A program made the translations under genes and the position numbers. Shown here one piece after another: positions 44,685-54,943 of a stretch of 64,000 nt of DNA. How positions within the stretch are numbered: position 1 is the first letter of the stretch; the number at the start of each line of letters is the position of its first letter. The stretch is from Blasia pusilla (lineage: Eukaryota > Marchantiophyta > Marchantiopsida > Blasiales), in contig CM114272.1 of NCBI GenBank assembly GCA_050084515.1, positions 29,822,001 through 29,886,000 of the forward strand. The letters are read 5' to 3'. The notes below the pieces were generated by a model. It saw only the letters and a program-made list of their open reading frames with translations. It was not told the DNA's origin and did not search any database.

Positions 44685-45791
44685 CCTATCTCATCTCCAT
44701 GTTATACATGGAGAATCCCTCTCCATCAGGCGGAGAAGCCCACAATTTGTAGGCTGCCAGAAATTTGCGCTAGGTACTTGCATTCACACAATTGATGAGG
44801 TACTTGTACACCATGTGTTGGGCAGCTCTCTATCAGGATGAATCGACTGCCTCCTCCTGAAGATCTCGCTTCTTCTTTGCAAAATCTCATTTTCTAGCAT
44901 CTATTTCCTCGTCCAGATTTTCCTGAGGGAGGATGTGATTCTTGAACATCATCCGGAATCCTGGGTTTTTCATGGGCTTATCTCTGATGTCATCAAGCCA
45001 CATTCGAAATCTTCTGCAGCCTCTAAGTTTGCTTCCTCTAGAGCTGGCTCAATCTTTTAGCCTCTAAGTTTGCTTCCTCTAGAGCTGGCTCAATCTTCTT
45101 CACCTCCGCTTGTAGACCCACGATCATGGACTTCCCGAGAAGGCGCAGCGCATCCCAGAATGACCATTCCCGTAGCCAATGGGAGATCATTATATCTGAT
45201 ACTCCTGGTAGGTGGTGTGTCACCCGCTTCTGCACTTGAATACCCTCGAGACTGATTTTCATCAGTAGGATTTGCCTAAACTCGGATATGCTAGACAGCG
45301 CAAACCTGTGCACGCGGTCCAGAGACACTTTCTCTCCGATCTGACCCTATGGATCTTCGACTCTCTTCCGCTTGCGCTTGATTATTTCCTTCAGCTCCTT
45401 GTAGAACTCTAAGCCAAGTCTGGGGTTGAGAATTGCAATGTAACGCTGCATCTTGCTTGCAGTGTACTTTGTAGCTGTAGATACGGCAACATGAATAAAT
45501 TTATCCCATTCCGACCTGGAGACGTTCTCCCTTTGGTGCAGTTCCAACGTGGCACTCCTCTTGGCGGCCTGGATCTTGGACCAACAGAGAATCGTGACGG
45601 CTAATTCTTGGAAAATAAAGGTATTTGCCCAAGTCTTCTTCTTTATTTGAGCTCCCTTGGCCAGCATCTCATCGACCAGATTGTCACCCAGGAATCCCTT
45701 GTACTCTTCCGGGTGTGTCGTAAGCACCTTCTTGACCTTGTCGCAATCTTGGATCCAGTGGTGGGTGACGTTCCCCTCGGATACAATCCTG
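44685..45791 (-). pseudogene. M1 methyltransferase gene, central exon 5' part
   Basis: It starts after GCAG at 45,792 (VSEGNVTHHWIQDCDKV), continues HPEEYKGFLGDNLVDEMLAK, KTWANTFIFQELAVTILCWS, SKMQRYIAILNPRLGLEF and KELKEIIKRKRKRVEDP, then a second helical block SLDRVHRFALSSISEFRQIL. It is cut by gypsy C at 44,685 just after the position equal to MYDMEMAQ of M2. No catalytic motif; it forms the spacer between ParB-like and methyltransferase parts. A 60-bp block is duplicated at 45,010-45,110 (CTAAGTTTGCTTCCTCTAGA twice). Confidence 0.55.
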
Positions 45792-45814
45792 CAAATCCAA
45801 ACACAAGGTAAGAA

Positions 45815-46850
45815 TACTGCAACCTATCGGTTTCCGTCTGGTTGCACCAGAGAGTCATGAATAGAGAGTGCAACCCATCAGACTCCGATGGGTTGCAACA
45901 CTCTCGGGAGATTTCAAGGATGCCCAATCTGTCGAAGTCCGATTGGTTGCGACAATCGCTTTGACTTGCAATCTCTTCGACGAAAGATGTAATTTTTGCA
46001 ACCCATTGGAATTCCACGGGTTGCAATTCTATCAACCCATCAGGGTCCAAAAGGTAGCACATAGATAAGTGTTGCAACCCGTCAGAGCCCGACGGGTTGC
46101 AGAAAATACATTTTTGGTCGAAGAGATAGCAAGTGAAAGCGATTGTCGCATCCCGTCGGACGCTGATGGATTGGGCATCCTTGAAATCTCTCGAGAATGT
46201 TGCAACCCATCGAAGTTTGACGGGTTGCACTCTCTGTTCATGACTCTCTGGTGCAACCAGAGAATGACTCCTATTCCTTGGTTCCAACCCGTCGGACTCT
46301 GACGGGTTGTAAAATGACTTCCATTTCAAGACCGGTTTCTGCATAAAAACTGCCCATATCAACCCGTCGGAGTCCGATAGGTTGCCAAATGGCCCTATAA
46401 AGTTATAATTGGAGGCCTAAGAGCCAGTTGTCAGACTCTGACGACTTGCCTTGGGGGGAAAATGCAACCCGTCGAAGTCCGACATGTTGCTTTCGACCAA
46501 AAGTATCCATAAAATAGGGGATAGTCCAGCAAGTCGTCAAACCTCAAAGAGTTTCTTTAAGGCCTCGGATGATTTCTTACCCCTAATTGTGCAACTCGTC
46601 GAAGTTCGACGGATTGTAGAACGAATAAATCATGTAGTCAATTTTCAACCCTTCGATGTTCGATTGGTTTTAGTATCTTGGATTAATCTGGTGTTCTTGG
46701 CCACCAGACAACCTGTTGGACTCCGACAGGTTGCTTGAAAAAGGCCAAAACCTCAAAGAGGATGGGGGCAAGAGACTCAAATAACTCCTGCCCATCTTCA
46801 ACCTTTCCAATTATGCAACCCGTCGGACTCCGACAAGTTGAAGCAATCAA
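45815..46850. repeat. Palindrome cluster in M1 intron
   Basis: Fifteen or more copies through a 1.08-kb intron (45,792-46,875), for example 46,075-46,101, 46,201-46,228, 46,285-46,309 and 46,815-46,840. Centres GGAGTCC, GGACTCC and GGAATTCC are common. Parts of the intron are themselves inverted: TCTCTTCGACxAAA near 45,970 and TTTGGTCGAAGAGA near 46,112. Confidence 0.9.
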
Positions 46851-46875
46851 ACATAAGGATGAGGAAACTTACGTT

Positions 46876-47334
46876 TTCATCCCATGCATTGCCATTTCCA
46901 TCGTTGCCATGTGATGAGGAAATGGATGGAGCACGACTGCTCTCACGCAGAAATACCACTCCAATGAATTTGGGCGCTCCTCTGCAAACTGCGTCCACGC
47001 CATGTACCTGTGGTTCCCATCCAAGATGAAGAAGTAGAGGTTTTGCATCCAGCTATATTGGGTTCCTTCAATCGCTCTTTTGAACTCCTGGTGTCTCATC
47101 CTCCAGAATGTGTCCAACGCGTCCAAGTCTTCTTCCGTCACCAAAGCTTGCGTTCCATGTTCATCGTATGGATGAACATCGAGCGGAGGGAAGTTGTCGA
47201 CGTCGGATGTTGTCGCTGCCGACTGCTTTAGCTTTGCAATGTCCTCCTCCAATTGAATTTTGCGGACATACTCCATTATCCGCAGCCGATAGAGTGGAAT
47301 TCTTGGGGACTTTTGGCTGTCCATCACTACCGTC
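46876..47334 (-). pseudogene. M1 methyltransferase gene, ParB-like exon
   Basis: The open exon encodes RIMEYVRKIQLEEDIAKLKQ, an acidic helix EEDLDALDTFWRMRHQEF, NLYFFILDGNHRYMAWTQFA (DGNHR at about 47,008-47,022), then WYFCVRAVVLHPFPHHMATM, ending at GTAAGT. It is uninterrupted here, unlike M2. DGNHR-x-x-A after a hydrophobic strand fits the ParB/Srx-like fold. Confidence 0.6.
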
Positions 47335-47450
47335 TACTTAACAACTTGCCACAATGGAGACAAAGTCAATAAGCGGCTATTTTTTGGCTGTCCATCACTA
47401 CCGTCTACTTAACAACCTGCCACAATGGAGACAAAGTCAATAAGCGGCTA
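47311..47450. repeat. 70-bp tandem duplication at exon/intron boundary
   Basis: TTTTGGCTGTCCATCACTAC and the following 50 bases occur twice in a row (47,311-47,380 and 47,381-47,450), nearly identical. It duplicates the 3' splice-site area of the ParB-like exon, so it is a recent event. Confidence 0.85.
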
Positions 47451-47505
47451 TTTTTTGCCAATGTTTTGCATAAAGAGCTTTCACATAACCCGAATTTTTC
47501 TTACC

Positions 47506-47750
47506 CGCTCAAAGATTGGGTCGATATCCAGGCCGGCCAGTTGCTCTGGGACAAAAGCTAGCAAGTCCACGGGAAACTCATCGATTCCAATAAAGGTCAA
47601 TTTCTTCCACCGGGCTCAATGACGATGATGACTCTTCTCCTGCTTCTTCAAAGATGTCCACCATCTTCACACTTGTTGTCCTCATGACCTCCTCGTTTGT
47701 CACTCCAACTTCGGCCGTTTCGTGTGTTGATTTTAAATTCATGGTGTCCC
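47506..47750 (-). pseudogene. M1 methyltransferase gene, exon 2 (acidic linker)
   Basis: It encodes AEVGVTNEEVMRTTSVKMVD, EEAGEESSSSLSPVEEIDL and (after a frame change) IDPIFER before a GTAAGA donor. Same block as 5,374-5,594 and 17,529-17,735. It ends on the upstream side at about 47,775, where chromovirus D sequence begins. Confidence 0.5.
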
Positions 47751-47785
47751 TAGACCTGATCAGAGACATTTCCTGTTTGAATGTT

Positions 47786-47945
47786 TGAAACGCACAACTC
47801 TGTTTCGCGTTTCGTCTCTTAGACTTTTCCAAGAGACTCTTCCAAACGCCTCTCCAAAGCGCAAACCTCGCAGCGTGAGTTCCTTTGAGTTCTGATGTTT
47901 CGCTTGGCGCCTATTTGGTATTGTTTGGTTATGAGGGTTGCGACA
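47786..47945 (-). repeat. truncated 3' LTR of D
   Basis: Only the first 160 bp of the LTR remain (sense start TGTCGCAACCCTCATAACC). Beyond TGAAACGC at 47,786 the sequence is unrelated. A polypurine tract (AAGGAGGGGTGAG, complement of 47,946-47,958) abuts it, confirming the 3' side. Confidence 0.85.
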
Positions 47946-48695
47946 CTCACCCCTCCTTAGAAGGTTGATGTCCTCATCAACACAAACCTTATTAATGTTA
48001 AGTTCTGGGAAGCCGACCCCTTAACACTGAATCACGTTCTGGTAGCTAACCCGCAATTCCTCTTTTGGCTTTAGTCTTAGGTTGTTGCTTGCAGCACTTA
48101 GACTTATTAGCTTCTTCTTTTCGATGAGCCTAGACCAGTTCTGCTGAACTAATCTAACTATCAAAATAAGCTCACTAAGTCTCCAACCTAACACTTCACT
48201 CACTATTTGTAAACAACCGCCTGTCTACCTAGCCAACTCGTACTACTTTTGGGTCACTTGTACTCCACCTAGGCGCGTCACTAAGTTCAGTCATGCAACA
48301 TGAATGAGATCACCACAAACCCCAAGATAGACTCATCTGCCCCACCGACGTTAGGGCGAGCCCAAATGCTAGTACTTCAACACTTGATCCTGATCTAGAT
48401 GCCTTATCTGAATACAAACTCTCACCTCAAATACTCATTGTTTGGTCTCCTTGACTTATATCCTAAGCATATGAAGAACTACTCATTGCCTTGCACAAAC
48501 CAAACTCAAAATTACAATACAAGCATCGAATCTCCAAATCCATGTCTTCTTTATTGCAACAACTAAACATTTCTAGTTACAACGGGTTATCGGCCCAAGC
48601 TTTCCGGTCACAAGTTATGTCCATTGCTTCACCATGTACTAACGCACGTGCCTTTCTTGCATCCATCTAAAGTCACGCAATGCTTCTTGCACATG

Positions 48696-50885
48696 TTAAA
48701 GATCCGCCTCCGCAATCCAAGTTGCCTCTTTCACATGATAGCCTTTCCACTTGACCAAGTACTCGTACTTGGTGGCTCTACGTCTGGAACGCAGAATGGT
48801 CTCAACGTCGAACTCTGGTTCCTCATTTCTGATGACCGGTTGTGGTCTCAACATCCTCCTTCGCTCCGGACGCACATTGTCTTGAAGACACTTCTTCAAT
48901 AATGACACATGGAAAGTTGGGTGAATCTTGAACTCGTATGGCAGCTCCAACATGTACACATCCTCAAACGGCTTTGCCTTGATCACATACGGTTCAACAT
49001 ACTTGGCTGACAATTTTGCAGACAATTCCTTCGGAAGAGTGAGATTCTTTACACTCAACCACACTTGTTCCCCAATTTGGAAACTCACTTGGCGCCGACT
49101 TTTGTTAGCATGCTTCACGTACCTTAGTTGAGCCTAGGCAAGACTTTTCCTCGCTCGCTCTTGTCGTTCCTGAATTTCCACTAACAGACATTCCGCCGTT
49201 GCTTGACGAGTGTGTGTCGATGTAGCGCCCTTCGAAATAGCTAAGTCAAGAGGCCCTTCTGGTTCTCTTTGATACGCCAGAAGAAACGGAGATTCTCCGG
49301 TTGCAGAATTCTTAGTCGAGTTGTAACAATACTCAGCCATACTTAACCACTTGGCCCAATCTCTCTGGTCTGCACTCACGTAATTCCGTAAGTATTGGTT
49401 TACGATCGAGTTTACTTTTTCCGTTTGCCCATCCGTTTGAGGATGGAAGGCCGTACTAAAGTTGAGTTTGGTCCAGAACCTCCTGAATAGATGTTTCCAA
49501 AAGGCACTAGTAAACTTCGGATCTAGATCAGACACAATGCTCCTAGGCAATCCGTGCGCTCGCCACCAACCATCCAGGAATAGTTGGGAAGTCGTGTAGG
49601 CCGTCGCAGACTCTCTCGTTGGCACAAACTTCCCCAACTTGCTAAACCGATCAACTATCACAAGTATAGCGTTGTATCCCTCAGATTCCGGAAGACTCGT
49701 AATGAAATCCATGCTCATGCTTTGCAAGGGTCCCTCCGGGATTGGCAAAGGATGAAGTAAGCCTTGTTTCTTCGCATAAGAAACGCGGTTCGCTTGACAG
49801 GTCACGCATGTTTTCACATATTGAGCAACATCTTCCTTCATGTTGGGCCAGAAGAACCTTTTGGTCAAGACAGCAAGAGTGGATTTCTCCCCTTTGTGTC
49901 CCACCAAAGGTCCATCATGACATTCCACAAACACCTTGGTCCGTAGCTTGCCTTGGCCTACATAGATCCTGCTCTGCTTAAACCTTAGCAAGCCGTGTCT
50001 CAAACTCAGATTGGCCACCTTATCGCCCCGCTTTAACTTCCCAAGGTACTCCCTTGCTTGCGCATCCTTCATGTATCCTTCAAGAATCCTTCTTTCCAGG
50101 TCTGTTTCATTAGGGAACCTTGCTCTCAACACTTGTGTCGTCGATGGCATGTGCTCATCCCTGCGACTTAACGCATCTGGAATGACTTTGTCTTTCCCCG
50201 GCTTGTGGATTAGCTCCACATTCATCAACGCCAAGGTATTATGCCACCAAAGTTTTTTTGGCGTTACACGATCCTGGGTCTCAAAATACTTGAGCGATAT
50301 GTTATCGGTGAATACTCGAGTCCTGTGAAGTCCCAGATAGTGATGCCACTTCCTCAAGCAGTGAACCACCGCAAACAACTCTTTCTCATGAGTAGGCCAT
50401 CTCCTTTTGGTGTCGCTAAGCTTCTTGCTCTCGTATGCTACAGGTCTCCCTTTTTGCACCAACATTCCCGCAATCGCGAAATCACTAGCATCGGTGTGCA
50501 CTTCGAACGGTTGGTCAAACTCTGGCAGTTTCACAACTGGTTCCTGCGAGAGGATCTCTTTGACTCGATTGAACGCTTTATCCACTTCCTCGGTCCGTGT
50601 AGTATTGGCAAACTTTGCGGTCCAATCCGTGAGAGGTTTCACTATTCCCGAAAAGTTCTTCACGTATGTCCGATAAAACTGGATTGCTCCGATGAACCTT
50701 CTCATCCCCTTCACCGTGGAAGGCGGTTCCCATTCGGCAATTGCGCTTACCTTCTCCATGTCTGGACTCACTCCATCCGCATTAACCACATGCCCCAAGA
50801 ACTTGATCTTCGTCAAACCGAACTCACTCTTATCCGCATTCGCATACAGCTTGTTCGCCCTAAGTTTCTCAAACACCGTCTTCAA
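48696..50885 (-). pseudogene. pol of D: RNase H, integrase, chromodomain
   Basis: Frame 49,134-50,885 covers the RT connection (FLGHVVNADGV), RNase H (FEVHTDASDFAIAGMLV, DNISLKYF), the HHCC region ending CVTCQANRVSY, and the integrase core with Asp in SMSMDFITSLP, Asp in IVSDLDPKFTSAF and Glu in HPQTDGQTEKVNSIV. A single TAG separates it from frame 48,696-49,118, which carries SFQIGEQVWLSVKNL, KYVEPYVIKAK and a chromodomain YEYLVKWKGYHVKEATW. Chromodomains in this position target integration to modified histone H3. Confidence 0.85.
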
Positions 50886-51244
50886 ATGTTGAGCGTCTCC
50901 TCTAGTGTTTTCGAATAGATGAGTATGTCATCTATATAGATGATCACAAACTCATCCGTCTCCTTATGAAAGATGGAGTTCATGAAAGTGGTAAAGGTCA
51001 GAGGCGCATTACAAAGACCGAAAGGCATCACCACAAACTCGAACAAACCGTATCTCGTTCTACACGCAGTCTTCTCTACATCCGCTTCGGCAATCTGAAT
51101 CTGATAATATCCTGATTTCAGGTCAATCCGGCTGAAATACTTGGCACCCGACAAGCGATCAAAGAGGTCATCCATCCTTGGTAGAGGATAGTTGTTCCTT
51201 ACCGTCACTTTATTCAGCACCCGATAATCCACACAGAGTCTCAA
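50882..51244 (-). CDS. reverse transcriptase core of D
   Basis: The open frame shows [62 protein letters not shown] and the catalytic [13 protein letters not shown]. These are the RT motifs in order. The N-terminal entry segment is upstream, in the protease frame, after an in-frame stop near 51,310. Confidence 0.85.
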   Translation of the reverse strand: MRLCVDYRVLNKVTVRNNYPLPRMDDLFDRLSGAKYFSRIDLKSGYYQIQIAEADVEKTACRTRYGLFEFVVMPFGLCNAPLTFTTFMNSIFHKETDEFVIIYIDDILIYSKTLEETLNI

Positions 51245-51334
51245 CTTCCCATCCTTCTTCTTTACAAAGAGGACCGGCGCCCCATAAGGTGACTTGCTTG
51301 TTCGGATCTAACCCCTCTCTAGGAGTTCACCCAA

Positions 51335-52375
51335 TTATTTCTTCAACTCAGCAAGTTCCTCTTGATTCAACCTATATGGTGCTTTTGAAGGTGGTTGAGA
51401 TCCTCGTATCACCTCAATCTTATGATCAACCGCCCTATGTGGTGGCAACTCAGTTGGAAGCTCCTTAGTCAACACATCTCCAAATTCTTTCACAAATCTT
51501 TTGAGTGTTTCAGGCATTCCCCTTAAAGCTGAGTTCTGATCTCTGCATCTCGCGCTTGCATCATCCTCTACTTGTCTCATCAAGCAAAGGAATCCTTCCT
51601 CTAGCTCGGCCAAACTCGTCCTCGTGATGGCGTTCACCAACTCCGTCTTCCTAGGCACCTCGCGAACCAATCTGACGTGCGTCCATTTGCCGTTAACCAA
51701 GACGCTCAACCTCAAAGGTCTTCGCCTCAATTCCACCTCATACGCATACAAGAACGTGTTCCCCAAGACTCCGTTGATACCGTCCATGTCGTAAACTGTG
51801 AAATTCTCCTTCAACTCAAATACTCCGCATCTCACAACTAGCCCTAAAACCAGATCTGAAGTCTGGTGGGACTTGCCTCCCGCGAATCCTACCCTAATGG
51901 GTTCATCCGCCTTGGTGGTTGGTAATCCCAACGTTTTTATGATTCTTGGACTCAAGAATGAGTGCGAAGCACCTGTATCAACAAGCAACATCACATCGCG
52001 ATTAGCGATCCTGGATCCTAGGTAAACCAAATTGGCCGTTCTCTTGGTGACTTGTAGAGATGTATCTAGATCTCCCTCCGATAAATGCTTAGCGGAAAAC
52101 GCAATCATACTCGGTTTACTAACCTTGGGCCTAACACATTCCTTAGCCATATGTCCAGGTTCCCCACAATTGTCGCAAATCACTTTGGCATTCGTTGACT
52201 TCGTAAACGGCGGCCCCTTTGGCTTCGCGTTGAGTTCCACTCGTTTCGCTGCTGGGGCAAGAGACCCTACATGGTCGCACTCACCCCCATTCCAAACCCT
52301 CTTGGATGTCCCTTTGTTTTTCAGAAAAACTTTTTGTCTCAAAGGGCTTCGGGTGTTGGACTTCCTCGTCCCCAA
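51335..52375 (-). CDS. zinc knuckle and protease of D
   Basis: An open frame of 346 residues: CDNCGEPGHMAKEC zinc knuckle (about 52,130-52,175), retropepsin active site LLVDTGASHSFLSP (about 51,955-51,995), VLGNTFLYAYEVELRRRPL, a linker, then HRAVDHKIEVIRGSQPPSK and APYRLNQEELAELKK, the standard run-in to RT. Confidence 0.85.
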   Translation of the reverse strand: MGTRKSNTRSPLRQKVFLKNKGTSKRVWNGGECDHVGSLAPAAKRVELNAKPKGPPFTKSTNAKVICDNCGEPGHMAKECVRPKVSKPSMIAFSAKHLSEGDLDTSLQVTKRTANLVYLGSRIANRDVMLLVDTGASHSFLSPRIIKTLGLPTTKADEPIRVGFAGGKSHQTSDLVLGLVVRCGVFELKENFTVYDMDGINGVLGNTFLYAYEVELRRRPLRLSVLVNGKWTHVRLVREVPRKTELVNAITRTSLAELEEGFLCLMRQVEDDASARCRDQNSALRGMPETLKRFVKEFGDVLTKELPTELPPHRAVDHKIEVIRGSQPPSKAPYRLNQEELAELKK

Positions 52376-53136
52376 TCCGCTCTGCTAGTCTCAAAAGATC
52401 CGCGCACGTCTCTGGGATGTGAGGCATACGAAAGAGGGCCTTTTCGGCACTTGGTTTGAACCCACTTAGGAAGATCACCTTTTTTGTATGTTCATCCGTG
52501 GAAAGTGCACTCATGAGCGCACTAAACTCTCGCACATAAGCGCCAAGTGATCCACTCTGGCGCAACCTCACCACCTCCATGCCATCGCGATACTCTTGAT
52601 ATTCCGGAGTGAATCGGTTCCCAATCAACTCCTTGAAATCTTCCCAACTCAACGTTTTCCCACGACCTAGATGTTCTTTATGGTGAGCCGTCCACCAATG
52701 GAGAGCGTGATCCTTCAGAAACGTGACCGCCACAGTCACTTTGTCTTGTTCGTATGCCTTTTGCGCTTCGAAATAAAGTTCGAGTTCCGTTAGAAACTCG
52801 CTCACTTTCCGAGAACGCCCCATTCCTGTGAATGGCTTTGGCAAATTAGTCTTACAAAGCTTCTTGCCTGAACTAGAGGCTCCATTTGACTTGAATTCCG
52901 ATATCACCTTGCTGTGTTTGGCCATCTGGTCCGCCATCACCTTCATCAATCCCATCATTTGGATATAAAAGGCCGGATCGTTTAATTTTGGATCCGAAGG
53001 TCCCGCGGAAAGATTTTTGGTTGGAACATCCTCATGTCTAGGACTCGGCACTTTGGGAGTCGCAAATTCCACCTCTAGCTCTTGGTTTTTTTACTTTGAC
53101 TCGCGGTTTCCTCGGTTCTTCGTCTTTGGTCGCCAT
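52281..53136 (-). CDS. gag of D
   Basis: The main frame (52,281-53,072) encodes the capsid region with FTGMGRSRKVSEFLTELELY, QDKVTVAVTFLKDHALHWWT, YRDGMEVVRLRQSGSLGAYV and FLSGFKPSAEKAL. The likely start MATKDEEPRKPRVKVKKPRA at 53,136 is in another frame; an A-run near 53,087 may mark a single-base shift. 53,137-53,272 is leader. Confidence 0.75.
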
Positions 53137-53272
53137 TTGCGAGTCTTCGCTTTCTCAGATCTCCTCCTCGCCTCTTGCATTCCTCCTCCGCGTCGCGGTC
53201 TTCCGGCCACCTTGAGTTCTCCCCAATCGTCCAGATCTTCAACGACCCCAAGTTCACGCTCATCAAGGATAA

Positions 53273-53284
53273 GCTCTGATACTA
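53273..53284 (-). other. primer binding site of D
   Basis: Sense TAGTATCAGAGC, one mismatch from TGGTATCAGAGC, the complement of the 3' end of initiator Met-tRNA, two bases after the LTR end GCACGACA. It starts minus-strand DNA synthesis. Confidence 0.85.
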
Positions 53285-53286
53285 CG

Positions 53287-54320
53287 TGTCGTGCGCCTAC
53301 TCTCTTTGAACGTTAATCTTGTTTGTTGGGGAGCGTGCGTTCAATAGGTCACACTCTCAACGCTGATCTGCATCCAAACAAGCACTTTGGTTAGTTGGGT
53401 CTTGGATCAATCAGCGGGGTTACTTTTTGAGTTCTCGTCTCGGACTCTCATCAAGCTCAACCTTCCTAGTTTCGCGGTTTCCAACACGGGAAAATCTCGA
53501 AAGACTTGGGACAGACTTTCTGGTCGGTTCACAAACTGAAACGGCATTTCCCACCTAGCGGTTCCAATTGTCTGATGGACATCCTATGAGTTCCTCACCA
53601 AGACTCGCACAAAGTGAATCTCGGGTTGGAATCCAAGTGTGGCGTACAAAGTCCACTCCCTTGGATCAGGTTTGGGTTTCGGGTTTCCCGTGCCTCTGAA
53701 ACGCTGTTTGGCGCCCAAAGTGGGGATTCATTTCCCAAGACATCTCGCAAAGGGTCCTCCCTTTACTAGTACTTCTGGGGATGTCCGGGGGCCCCTACAT
53801 TTAGGGAAAGACACCCGGGCCTCTCCAATTGGCCCTCAACCCGATTGCTCTCTCAATCGTTTTTGGCCAATATCTCAGCCTGTACTTATGCGTTTGCTGA
53901 GATCTTGGGTGCATTGGAAGCGTCTCAAGATCAACTTTCCAAAGCGCCCTTATTTGTTTCAAACTCATCTTGGAGCTCAACGTTATGGTCCTAAACACAG
54001 TCAGATTCTCCCAAACGCTAGTCGTGTTCTAAACTGGTTCTCACCTCTTTGGCAACCAACCTCGCAAGACTCAGCTCATCTCAAGTCTTGGCTCGCGTTT
54101 GGTCTAGGTTTCCTGGTCGCGACCACTAACGCATGAAACGCACAACTCTGTTCCGCGTTTCGAAACGCGGAATAGAGTTGTGTGTTTTGTCTCTTAGACT
54201 TTTTCAAGAGACTCTTCCAAACGCCTCTCCAAAGCGCAAACCTCGCAGCGTGAGTTCCTTTGAGTTCTGATGTTTCGCTTGGTGCCTATTTGGTGTTTTT
54301 TGGTTATGAGGGTCGCGACA
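53287..54320 (-). repeat. 5' LTR of D
   Basis: 1,034 bp, sense start TGTCGCGACCCTCATAACC, end GTAGGCGCACGACA. It matches the solo LTR 21,232-22,232 and the remnant 4,538-5,013. A short palindrome GTTCCGCGTTTCGAAACGCG is present at 54,156-54,175. Confidence 0.9.
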
Positions 54321-54588
54321 TCCTCGGACCTACGGTGGTGAAAATAGAGGGGCAAAGGAGCCCCTCTCAAAGGGCAACACATTGGTTTACTCTTCTCTAT
54401 AGGGTCCACTTCTTTTAGGAGCAGGTTCTATAGACTATATTACGAGGTGGTGCTCTTATGGAATCCACCCATTTTTTAGTCCAAAACTTTTTGGTGCATA
54501 AATTTATGATGGCTTGCTGTGGAAGTTGAAAATTAACGTAGAATATCATAGTATTATTAGCAAAAAATTTTTTGCCAATAATACTATC
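54321..54588. repeat. unidentified 268-bp insert with 40-bp palindrome
   Basis: It lies between the D LTR and M1 exon 1 and has no counterpart in M0 or M2. It ends in a 40-bp inverted repeat (54,548-54,587; arms ATAGTATTATTAGCAAAAAA and its inverse with one mismatch). A second hairpin GAGGGGCAAAGGAGCCCCTC is at 54,348-54,367. It could be a MITE fragment or filler from end joining. Confidence 0.5.
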
Positions 54589-54943
54589 GGTTGGACGGGC
54601 AGAGCTTTCTTCAATGGCGATTGCTTTTTCTTTTCAAGCTTTCGCCAATTGTGCTCTCGTGATGGAGGCGTGAAGACGCTTCTTCTCGCATTTCTCGTTC
54701 GTGACTCTTTTCTTCAAGGCCATAGATGCCTCAGCCTCCGCGTTTTGCTTTGCAAGCTCCTCCAAAGCAAGCTTTTCCAAAACCTCGTGCGTGTGCATTT
54801 ATGTTTCCCTTTCGTGCTCCTCTATTTCTTGTTGCCTTATCTCATTCGCCAAGCGAGGACCAGGAGATGGAGACACATGAGTCCCAATGGACTTGGGAGT
54901 AATGCTCCCTACCTTTGTTGCTTGTATTTTCTTCCTTATCATG
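54589..54943 (-). pseudogene. M1 methyltransferase gene, exon 1 (coiled coil)
   Basis: The start MIRKKIQATKVGSITPKS at 54,943 matches the M2 start. It is followed by ANEIRQQEIEEHERE, a stop, then HTHEVLEKLALEELAKQNAE and the KK/EE helix. Two in-frame stops mark decay. It is separated from exon 2 by D. Confidence 0.55.

Larger units (their letters stand above)
47786..54320 (-). mobile_element. Ty3/gypsy chromovirus D
   Basis: 5' LTR 53,287-54,320, primer site next to it, gag, protease, RT, RNase H, integrase with chromodomain, polypurine tract, and a truncated 3' LTR (47,786-47,945). It splits exons 1 and 2 of M1. The coding part is only lightly damaged, for example a TAG between integrase core and chromodomain at about 49,133, and a frameshift at the RT start. 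47,959-48,690 is 3' untranslated and holds no gene. It is unrelated in detail to A/B/C: single zinc knuckle, chromodomain, no methyltransferase. Confidence 0.9.

Noticed and set aside
47881-47945. Independent insertion sequence near M1 exon 2
   Set aside because: It is the truncated 3' LTR of chromovirus D, shown by the adjoining polypurine tract.
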